Part shown: positions 57,989-64,000 of the stretch, one piece after another
Numbering within the stretch: the stretch's first letter is position 1
Layout of the letters: each line of letters starts with the position of its first letter
Source: Nitrospirota bacterium
GTDB taxonomy: Bacteria > Nitrospirota > Thermodesulfovibrionia > Thermodesulfovibrionales > UBA1546
Direction of reading: 5' to 3'
Length of the DNA: 64,000 nucleotides
NCBI GenBank assembly: GCA_009773185.1
Contig: WPIF01000001.1
Location: 1-64,000, forward strand
Translations under genes and position numbers: made by a program
The notes under the pieces: model-generated
Told to the model about the DNA's origin: nothing
Database searches by the model: none
The model's input: the letters and a program-made list of their open reading frames with translations, nothing else

Positions 57989-58012
57989 ATACACGCTACA
58001 CCCTGCACGCTA
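57889..58012. repeat. Heptamer arrays at the barrel-protein N-terminus and upstream
   Basis: GAGCGCA, GAGAGCA and GAGCAGA-type units (57889-57930) encode the Cys/Ala/Leu-rich signal region. ACACGCT and GCACGCT units (57953-58012) replace the usual ribosome-site region. Confidence 0.7.
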
Positions 58013-58013
58013 A

Positions 58014-58307
58014 TTACTTTCTCCTCCCTTTTAAGTGAACAGAACACCCCTGTCTTTCGAGGCTGTTAACATCCCTTTTAAGAGTCGAGACCGACGTCAG
58101 AAGGAGCGCATTCAGATCTGCATAGCCAAGGGGCATCCCCTGTTTCTGCGCCTCCGAGGTCAATCTCATAATCCTCTTTTTCCTCAGCTCTGAAAGTCCC
58201 TTAGAACTGAGGGTATATTCATCGTCGTTATCCACAAGCGTAAGCATAAGAGTCTTATACGCCTGTTTCCGCGCCGTTATGTAGTATTTAAGCTTCCCAA
58301 AATCCAT
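58014..58307 (-). CDS. Small HTH protein (DUF1670-like), tandem copy 2
   Basis: This 97-residue protein has a probable winged-helix core (residues about 38-90: LSELRKKRIMRLTSEAQKQG, YADLNALLLTSVSTLKRDVN, LERQGCSVHL). It resembles the HTH part of DUF1670 and is clearly a duplicate of the gene just upstream. It is likely a DNA-binding regulator of the neighbouring barrel and cytochrome genes; the target is inferred from position only. Confidence 0.65.
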   Translation of the reverse strand: MDFGKLKYYITARKQAYKTLMLTLVDNDDEYTLSSKGLSELRKKRIMRLTSEAQKQGMPLGYADLNALLLTSVSTLKRDVNSLERQGCSVHLKGRRK

Positions 58308-58316
58308 TTCTACTCC

Positions 58317-58613
58317 CTACACGCTACACGCTTTTTCTGATTTCCCATTCTTTATAAATATCTCTATACCCTGTTTCTTCAGGTAACTGATGTCCCTCTT
58401 TAAAGTTGCCAGAGATGAAAGCAGGATGAGATTCAGGTCTTTATAGCCGAGAAGGCAGCCCTGCTCTTTTGCTTCGCGCAGGAGCCTCATTATTCTTTTT
58501 CTCCGGAGCTCGGAAAGGCTTGTATACTTGAGGTCGTCCTCGTCGCATACAGTGAGCTCAAGCGAGAGCAGCCTGTGCCCGTCTTCGATCTTATAAATTA
58601 AATTTCCGCTCAT
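58317..58613 (-). CDS. Small HTH protein (DUF1670-like), tandem copy 1
   Basis: This 98-residue protein has the same core as its neighbour (LSELRRKRIMRLLREAKEQG, YKDLNLILLSSLATLKRDIS, LKKQGIEIFI). The spacer between the pair is nine bases and holds ACACGCT heptamers. The two proteins may form a heterodimer. The upstream frame that continues to 58865 is repeat sequence and not a gene. Confidence 0.65.
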   Translation of the reverse strand: MSGNLIYKIEDGHRLLSLELTVCDEDDLKYTSLSELRRKRIMRLLREAKEQGCLLGYKDLNLILLSSLATLKRDISYLKKQGIEIFIKNGKSEKACSV

Positions 58614-59293
58614 CTACCACCAGTTTAAAAAGTTGCAGTAGTTACAATAGTTGCAAAAGTGCATTTTAGAATTCCTTCCCCTATTGAAACTATTTACCCT
58701 ATTGAAACTTTTTCCCTTTTTGTAACCTTTTCCACTATTTAAACTTTTCATTTTCACCTTTTGTAACTTTTTCCCCTTATTACCCCTTTTTAAAAGCTCA
58801 TTTGAGCCTGATTTTAACAGGGCAAAAAAAATTTCTAAATAGATATCATACAAGAACCGTGCCATAAAAATAAAGGGGAAATATTTAAAAAATGTAAGTA
58901 GTTCAGATAGTTATGAGAACTTTCAAAGGCTGCTGAAATCACAAAAATAAAATAGAGGGTAAAGGCTCAGGAGATTCAAGAAATTATCCCTTCTTTCTCA
59001 AAACACCCCTGCCCCTCCTTAAACTTAAATAGGAAGGAAAGTGGTCAAACCACCCCCTTGCCCCCTCCTTTTCTCCTCGGCGAATCCGCTGGGGCGGAAA
59101 CCAAGGAGGGGAACTATGGTAAGCACTGTAGTTTTTAGCTCCCCGCCTTCGGCACCCCCTCTTTTCTCCCTATGGACATAACCCCACCTTCACCTCCCCT
59201 TAACTTAAGGGGAGGACGGGAGGGGTTAAGGGGTGGTAAGGCGTCAGCTCGGTTGCGAGTCGTACTGACTTGAAAGCTACTTGGAAATCATAT
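58614..59293. repeat. 680-base non-coding stretch made mainly of repeats
   Basis: 58620-58790 is a degenerate 9-mer tract (GTTGCAGTA, GTTACAATA, GTTGCAAAA on the minus strand). 59041-59216 holds copy 3 of the C-rich/G-rich repeat, and 59244-59264 the CTCGGTTGCGAGTCG palindrome. I see no gene in it. Confidence 0.7.
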
Positions 59294-59539
59294 CTATTTA
59301 CGGAAAAATATCTGCAGAATGGCTATTAACGAGGCAAGCTGGCCTATCCAGAACAGAAACATCCACTTGATGATGTCAGATTTCACGTTAGCCAAATCTG
59401 TTTTTGTAGCAAGTATATCGTGTTTTTCTTCAAACTTCTTTTCAACCTTTGTCTCTATATACTCAACAAGGGTTTTGGCTTCTTTCTCGCCAACCTTTTC
59501 TTTTAAAATCTCATAAAGTTCTATCTCAGTCACATGCAT
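59294..59539 (-). CDS. Small coiled-coil membrane protein (DUF1640-like)
   Basis: This 81-residue protein has a charged coiled-coil region (residues about 5-55, with a TKTDLANVKSDIIKW heptad pattern) and a C-terminal membrane helix (about 58-78). The layout matches the short DUF1640/CCDC90-like proteins common in bacteria; their role is unknown. It is probably expressed separately from the cytochrome gene, because a terminator lies between them. Confidence 0.7.
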   Translation of the reverse strand: MHVTEIELYEILKEKVGEKEAKTLVEYIETKVEKKFEEKHDILATKTDLANVKSDIIKWMFLFWIGQLASLIAILQIFFRK

Positions 59540-59589
59540 CGAAAACTCCTTAATAGTAAAGATACCAAAAATCTGTTAAAAACTCAACA

Positions 59590-59620
59590 AAAAAAAGGAG
59601 GGGATTTCTCCCCTCCTTTT
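59590..59620 (-). terminator. Terminator behind the small tetrahaem cytochrome gene
   Basis: GGAGGGGA and TCCCCTCC form a stem with a four-base loop. On the minus strand a run of eight T follows. It can also work on the plus strand (CCTTTTTA). Confidence 0.85.
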
Positions 59621-59638
59621 TAGCTAATCTAATCACTT

Positions 59639-60298
59639 TTACTTATTGTGACACTTAACACACAGAGCGCTGGCCGCGTTGTCTACTCTCAAGAACGGTG
59701 CGTTTGTGTTGTTATGGACGTTGTGACAGCTTGCGCACTGCACTTTACTTGCATACAGAGGAATCTCACCTGCTGTTGCAGTCACGTTAGAAGAGCTGTT
59801 AGGAGTCTTAAGTCCTCCATCTGATGTTGCCAGGGCCCCATCATAAGTGAAGTTGACCGGATGGTCATCAGTGAGGTCTGTGCCCAGATTGGCGGCGCCA
59901 GTTACCGATATTAGAGTACCTACGTTACTATTATCCTTAGGCGCCTTATACAATGCGTTAACAGCCACCAGGCCGTCATGACATGTCATACAGAGCTTTG
60001 AAGTGGATGCAGCACCAGGCGTTGCTGGGTTGTTAACTTCACCGGGTACAGCATTCAGGGTATCGCTGCCATATACGCCATAGGTTCCACTGTCAGGACC
60101 AAAACTGTGGTTCCACAAAGGATCTTGCTTGTTTGCACCTGTTGCCTGGTGAGGCGTATGGCAGTATACACATACCTGTGATGATAATTCACCGGTAATG
60201 TACCCCCTCATGTCATGCTTTGAGCCGACAACTGTCCAACCAAATGCAAGGCTTGCTACAAAAAGCATTGCTACGGTTAATATTAATATCTTTTTCAT
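59639..60298 (-). CDS. Tetrahaem c-type cytochrome, OmcE-like
   Basis: This 219-residue protein has a signal peptide to about residue 20 (VASLAFG). The mature protein begins WTVVGSKHDMRGY. Four CXXCH motifs follow (CVYCHTPH, CMTCHDG, CASCHNVH, CVKCH), with the last three residues after the fourth haem ending the chain. Five other histidines (KHD, TPH, NHS, DHP, NVH) are enough for four bis-His haems. Length and haem number match OmcE, the filament-forming cytochrome of Geobacter. A strong terminator follows and a 590-base gap precedes it, so it is probably a single, highly expressed gene. Filament formation is inferred. Confidence 0.85.
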   Translation of the reverse strand: MKKILILTVAMLFVASLAFGWTVVGSKHDMRGYITGELSSQVCVYCHTPHQATGANKQDPLWNHSFGPDSGTYGVYGSDTLNAVPGEVNNPATPGAASTSKLCMTCHDGLVAVNALYKAPKDNSNVGTLISVTGAANLGTDLTDDHPVNFTYDGALATSDGGLKTPNSSSNVTATAGEIPLYASKVQCASCHNVHNNTNAPFLRVDNAASALCVKCHNK

Positions 60299-60886
60299 TC
60301 GTTTTCACCTCCTTTCATTTTTAGAATAAAATTTTAAATTTCCGTCTATCTATCATGCAATCTATATGCCAATCCTCTTTAGCGTGTAGCGTGTAGCGTG
60401 TAGCGTGTAGTAATTTAACAACATTTTTATAATTTTGCAATAAATCAACATTCTTCCTTCTGTCCCCTACCCGCTATCTTCTTATTTTCTACCCGCTACA
60501 CGCTACACGCTTTCTTTAAAACTGTGTGTTTAAACCCTCTATTGCGTATTTTTACTCAGCTCTGTTTTAACTCCGACGACCTTGCTTGTGCCTTTAAATT
60601 GCAACTTTTTCACCTTTTGAAACTTTTTACCCTTTTTAAATATCTCTCATCTCTTTTTGCTAGAGCTTATCTTAAATACATTCATAACAACTTGTCAATA
60701 GTTTTTATATTTGTTTTAATATTTGACAACCATCAGTTTTCCCCTCCCTTGAGGGGAGGGGAAAAAAGAGACCATGTTTTCCCTATCAAGCCGGTACGAC
60801 TCGCAACCGAGTGGGAGGGAACTATTTTTATCGCTACAAGTTTTATCACTTCAAGGTTCCACACAAAACACGGATGAGTCTTATAT
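60299..60886. other. 590-base gap upstream of the tetrahaem cytochrome: repeats and regulatory space
   Basis: 60380-60410 holds four AGCGTGT heptamers and 60490-60512 their complements (ACACGCT), which could pair across about 100 bases. 60598-60640 is a 9-mer tract. 60741-60766 is a GGGGAGGGG hairpin, and 60794-60812 the ACTCGCAACCGAGT palindrome. No gene and no clear promoter are visible; ribosome-site-like GGAGGTG lies just before the ATG at 60298. Confidence 0.6.
60380..60410. repeat. AGCGTGT heptamer array
   Basis: Four perfect consecutive units of AGCGTGT, the cleanest example of this family in the window. Confidence 0.9.
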
Positions 60887-63190
60887 TCATCTTGAAAGAG
60901 CCTCCATCTCTTCCCTTGCCTTTTTTGCATACGCTCCTGTCGGCTCGATCCTCAGATACTCTGCCCACTCTCTCTTGGCCATCTCGGTATTTCCCCTTTT
61001 CTTATATATCAGGGCCAGACCATAACGGCTGCTTGCAAAATTCCGGTCTATGGCAACTGCCTTTTTATGGTTTTTATATGCCTGTTCGAATTTCCCGGTT
61101 TCATAATATATATAACCGAGATTGCTGTATGCTGCAGGGTTCCCCGGGTTTGCCTCTATGGATTTCGTGAATTCCTGCATCGCTGTATCAAAGTTCTTTT
61201 CAAGATAGGCACTGACGCCCTTCCTGAAATATTCCTCTCCAAGCCTGATTTTCGCAAACGCAATTCCCTTCTGAGCCATCGGCAGAAAGTTAAAAGGTTC
61301 CGTGATTCTTACTTTTGAGAACATAACCAGAGCCTCATTGTAGAGACCGCTCTCATTATATACAAGCCCGAGAAATGCATATCCCCTTGACGAACCTGTC
61401 TCTGTTACATTTCTTTTCAGCTCTCTGATTATGCCGTCCCGGTAGCCATCAACATGGAGTTTTGCAATGAGGCCGCCATTTATATCATCCGCAGGTTTTA
61501 TGAACCGGTACTCATCTTGCATTATCACAGAATCATACATCCCGCCTCTTTTCAGGTAAAGCAGGGATTGGTCATCCCAGTAAACCAGTGCCCACCGGGG
61601 ACTTGAAAGGAATGAACTCGGTTGCGAGTCGAGCATCCGACCGCCGCCGGCCTCATGCGGGTTAAGCAGAAGGTATCCGACAAGAACGGATTCAAACCCG
61701 TATAGGCCTTCAAGCTCATCCAGCACAGATGGATCCGCCTGCGCAATATTAACCTTCTCCAACAAATCCCCAGGAAGGCCAAATCTGCCGTCAACAAAGA
61801 CTCTTCTTTTGGGAAAATCCCTCCATGTTATATACTGGCCCCAGTGAAACAGGTTGAACATCCTGCCGGTTATGTTCCTTTTATCCATATACCGGAGGGC
61901 TTCCTCAGGGACCAGGCCATAGTTTATGCCAAAACCGAATTGTTGCCGGCTGTCGCCAAAGGGCTTTACATGCGCTAGGGCCAGCGCAGAATAAAGTACC
62001 AGCCAGACAGCTAAAATAGCCGCGCCAGCTCTGCTTCTGAAAATCTGCGAGGCCCATCGCTCCCTGCCCTCTGCGCCCTGCTCTCTGCTCTCTGCCCTCT
62101 GCCGACTGCCCCCGGCGCTTTTAAAAATTTCAGAGAGATTTCTTGCCAGAACAGGGCCCGCTATTATGCCGAGCAAAGGCACAAACCTCATTGCAGTGAA
62201 TGAAAGAACAATAAAAGGCAATACAAGAAAAAGATGAATAAGGGACGGATATTTTTTAGCTTTTCCGGTCGAGCGTGAATAATAAACCATACCCCAATTT
62301 AGAATAAACGATGCAGCAACAGCCAGAGACATAAGGTACGGCCATTTGATAAAACCCCACCTTGGACGCTGAAGCTCGATAATATTTATTCCCTGGCCCG
62401 CTCCTGGGTTAAGCATGTTTTTCGCCTGATCCCCGGCTTGCCCCGTTAGAAAAAGCTTTCTAAGCGGGGCAAGCGAGGCCATGATATCATAACCGGCAGT
62501 ATATTGGCTTATAAAATAAGGGCTCACAAGCGACATGGCAAAAGAGGCCGCAAAGACAAGAGCAATTGTCTTTATCTTTGCCCTCTGCTCTCTGCTCTCT
62601 GCCCTTTTCCCATCCAGATACAGCTGAAGCATCCCGCCGGCGATAAAAGCCAGGAACGGAATAAACATCAGGCTTATGCTTACATGCATATTGGCCCATG
62701 CCATGTGGACCAAAGGTAGGAGGTAAATGTATTTTTTGTTCTCATATAAAAAAGCATTAAGCGAAAAAACAGTGAAGGACAGAAAAACCATGAGAAATAT
62801 ATCAGGCCTTTCTACAAAGCGGGGGCGGGTCATGATAATAACCACAGTCATCACGCCTATGGCAATTATATAATTTTTGTAAGGCTGGAGGGAATCTCTG
62901 GTAAGAAAATAGAATGCAGTTGTTACCGTAACTGCTTTTAAGGCTATAACGCCATAGATATTAAAGAGATGCCAGGCGATATAAAAAACAAAGCCGAAAA
63001 GCCATGAAGCAGAAGCAAAGGGTTTTCCAAGCATGGGGTATGTGAAAGGCTCTGACTCAGGCAATCCCCTCAGATTGAAAATCTCCCTGCCGATGCTCAG
63101 ATGCGTCCACGCATCTGAATTCTCGATTTTTATAAGGGCAAGTACAAAAACAGAGAAAAGAAAAAATATAAAAAGAACCTTATCTCTCAT
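60887..63190 (-). CDS. Multi-pass membrane GT-C-like protein with C-terminal TPR domain
   Basis: This 767-residue protein has about ten to twelve membrane segments in residues 5-405. The first periplasmic loop has NSDAWTHLSIGREI, recalling the acidic/HL motif of GT-C lipid-linked glycosyltransferases. A soluble stretch follows, then three to four TPR units at residues about 640-760 (AAYSNLGYIYYETGKFEQAY, FASSRYGLALIYKKRGNTEMA). It may glycosylate surface components, perhaps the cytochromes. The residues SREQRA/RAESREQGAEGRE at about 197-205 and 362-375, and QPSSF at about 520, are encoded by dispersed repeats. It starts 27 bases after an NHL gene. Confidence 0.75.
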   Translation of the reverse strand: MRDKVLFIFFLFSVFVLALIKIENSDAWTHLSIGREIFNLRGLPESEPFTYPMLGKPFASASWLFGFVFYIAWHLFNIYGVIALKAVTVTTAFYFLTRDSLQPYKNYIIAIGVMTVVIIMTRPRFVERPDIFLMVFLSFTVFSLNAFLYENKKYIYLLPLVHMAWANMHVSISLMFIPFLAFIAGGMLQLYLDGKRAESREQRAKIKTIALVFAASFAMSLVSPYFISQYTAGYDIMASLAPLRKLFLTGQAGDQAKNMLNPGAGQGINIIELQRPRWGFIKWPYLMSLAVAASFILNWGMVYYSRSTGKAKKYPSLIHLFLVLPFIVLSFTAMRFVPLLGIIAGPVLARNLSEIFKSAGGSRQRAESREQGAEGRERWASQIFRSRAGAAILAVWLVLYSALALAHVKPFGDSRQQFGFGINYGLVPEEALRYMDKRNITGRMFNLFHWGQYITWRDFPKRRVFVDGRFGLPGDLLEKVNIAQADPSVLDELEGLYGFESVLVGYLLLNPHEAGGGRMLDSQPSSFLSSPRWALVYWDDQSLLYLKRGGMYDSVIMQDEYRFIKPADDINGGLIAKLHVDGYRDGIIRELKRNVTETGSSRGYAFLGLVYNESGLYNEALVMFSKVRITEPFNFLPMAQKGIAFAKIRLGEEYFRKGVSAYLEKNFDTAMQEFTKSIEANPGNPAAYSNLGYIYYETGKFEQAYKNHKKAVAIDRNFASSRYGLALIYKKRGNTEMAKREWAEYLRIEPTGAYAKKAREEMEALSR
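61616..61633. repeat. Palindrome ACTCGGTTGCGAGTCGAG inside the GT-C gene
   Basis: The same core occurs at 59244-59264 and 60794-60812. Here it is in frame. Confidence 0.6.
62062..62106. repeat. CTCTGCT/CCCTCTG heptamers inside the GT-C gene, copy A
   Basis: About six units (CCTGCTCTCTGCTCTCTGCC region) encode a charged loop between membrane segments. Confidence 0.75.
62578..62610. repeat. CTCTGCT heptamers inside the GT-C gene, copy B
   Basis: GCCCTCT, GCTCTCT and GCTCTCT encode another hydrophilic loop (SREQRA). Confidence 0.7.
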
Positions 63191-63217
63191 TACTCCCTAC
63201 CCGCTAATCGCTACACG

Positions 63218-64000
63218 CTATTTAACAGTCTGCCTCTTTTTCCACTTCTCGCTCATGTACTGAAAGACCTGGACTCTCCTGTTAAGCTGGTCTACAACAT
63301 AAATCATATCATTGCCGTCTATCGCAATGCCGGCAGGAACTGAGAACTGGCCAAAGCCCTCGCCGGCGTTGCCGACAAAAGTAAGCAAACGCCCTTCCTT
63401 ATTAAATACCTGGAAATTCTGAAAGGCCGCATCCACTATATATATATTGTCCTCTGAATCAAAGGCTATGCCTTTGGGCCTTACAAAATTGCCCGGCCTG
63501 TCTCCCAGCTCGCCGAACATTTTTATATGCTTCTCTGCAGGGTCAAAGACCTGAATCCTGAAGTTTCCTGTATCAACGACATAGAGATTGCCTGAGCTGT
63601 CAACAGCAATACTTGTAGGAAAATTAAATTCCCCTGCATCCCTTCCCCTCTTGCCGATGGTCCGGAGATGCTTTCCGTCAAGACTGTAGACCAGTACATA
63701 ATGTCTTTTAGCATCAGCAATATAGAGCTTCTGCCTTTTTTCATCAAGCGCCAACCCGCTCGGCGCATCAAATCCGCTTGCATGACTAATATCATAAAGA
63801 TAGTCGCCATTTTTATCATAAACAACCACCTTGTTAAGCGATGTATCCGCCACATAAATCTTTCCATCCCGGGAAATAGCAATTCCGGACGGAAGTCTGA
63901 GTTTCCCTCCTCCTAATGTTTCCTCACCGATAAAACTGAGTTTTTTGTTCTTCCTGTCAAAAACAAAAACTCTTCCCAGGTCAGACACATAAACCCTGGC
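63218..64000 (-). CDS. NHL-repeat beta-propeller protein, 5' end outside the window
   Basis: At least 260 residues are visible. Six NHL units are seen (KIYVADTSLNKVVVYDKNG, KLYIADAKRHYVLVYSLDG, NLYVVDTGNFRIQVFDPAEK, NIYIVDAAFQNFQVFNKEG, MIYVVDQLNRRVQVFQYMSE). The frame is open to the last base of the window (ARVYVSDLGRVFVFD), so the GTG at 63988 is internal and the true start lies beyond 64000. It is a paralogue of the NHL lipoprotein at 53264-54328, with the same WVTDT/VVDT-NFRIQ-FD blade order. It is the most upstream locus gene visible. Confidence 0.85.
   Translation of the reverse strand, partial: ARVYVSDLGRVFVFDRKNKKLSFIGEETLGGGKLRLPSGIAISRDGKIYVADTSLNKVVVYDKNGDYLYDISHASGFDAPSGLALDEKRQKLYIADAKRHYVLVYSLDGKHLRTIGKRGRDAGEFNFPTSIAVDSSGNLYVVDTGNFRIQVFDPAEKHIKMFGELGDRPGNFVRPKGIAFDSEDNIYIVDAAFQNFQVFNKEGRLLTFVGNAGEGFGQFSVPAGIAIDGNDMIYVVDQLNRRVQVFQYMSEKWKKRQTVK

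Noticed and set aside
58614-58865. Open frame of 83 codons on the minus strand (Asn/Lys/Phe-rich)
   Set aside because: It is produced by the 9-mer repeat tract and has no ribosome site or family likeness.
58620-60640. A CRISPR array in the repeat-rich spacers
   Set aside because: Units are 7-9 bases in direct tandem with no spacers, and no cas gene is present.
63218-63988. GTG at 63988 as the start of the right-hand NHL gene
   Set aside because: The frame stays open to the window edge with in-phase NHL blade sequence, so the start lies outside.

Overview
The window carries a bacterial-type Wood-Ljungdahl (CODH/ACS) operon, a typical Gram-negative envelope gene set (mfd, rfaE2, rseP, dxr, cdsA, uppS, an outer-membrane barrel protein) and a large multihaem cytochrome locus. 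This combination suggests an anaerobic Gram-negative autotroph, most likely a Nitrospirota/Thermodesulfovibrionia-like or related deep-branching lineage. The taxonomic assignment is inference from gene content; no rRNA is present.

Layout. 1-3.5 kb: accessory secreted proteins, with one textbook integron attC site (1112-1185), ending in an ankyrin/HEAT lipoprotein. 3.6-4.3 kb: a DUF559 nuclease-like gene embedded in dispersed repeats. 4.3-17.1 kb, minus strand: acsE-acsD-acsC-acsB-acsA(cooS), followed by a four-gene NuoE/NuoF/ferredoxin/NuoG-like module that probably moves electrons between NAD(P)H and ferredoxin for acetyl-CoA synthesis. 17.2-24.1 kb: DUF4388-TPR, thiD, REC-PilZ, mtgA, a 22-residue protein, a GYD protein, a zinc phospholipase C-like protein and moeA (bracketed by inverted repeats). 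24.1-28.4 kb: tRNA-Val, then thrS-infC-rpmI-rplT-pheS; thrS appears to start at AUU and infC at AUA, and pheT is not adjacent. 28.4-33.1 kb: yajQ, then a run of minus-strand genes each followed by an attC-like hairpin, read here as an integrase-less integron cassette array (it includes a DUF4062 protein and a class III cyclase-like protein). 33.2-34.6 kb: a toxin-antitoxin pair and five tRNA genes. 34.6-47.6 kb: TPR lipoprotein, the mfd...uppS housekeeping operon, and a GH57 glycoside hydrolase with an FG-GAP-type protein. 47.8-48.9 kb: a glycosyltransferase.

48.9-64 kb, all minus strand: a locus of two related tetrahaem c-type cytochromes (resembling the OmcE nanowire class), an octahaem cytochrome, two NHL beta-propeller proteins, a PpiC/SurA foldase, a large outer-membrane barrel, two tandem HTH proteins, a membrane GT-C/TPR protein and a secreted PKD protein. 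I read it as an extracellular electron transfer locus, possibly one that builds cytochrome filaments.

A second theme cuts across the window: short tandem repeats, mostly 7-mers and 9-mers of several unrelated sequences, plus small palindromic elements. They lie between genes and also run in frame into coding sequences, where they build signal peptides, C-terminal tails and internal loops. Several genes (thiD, moeA, the toxin) have good sigma70-type promoters so close to the start codon that leaderless transcripts are likely.
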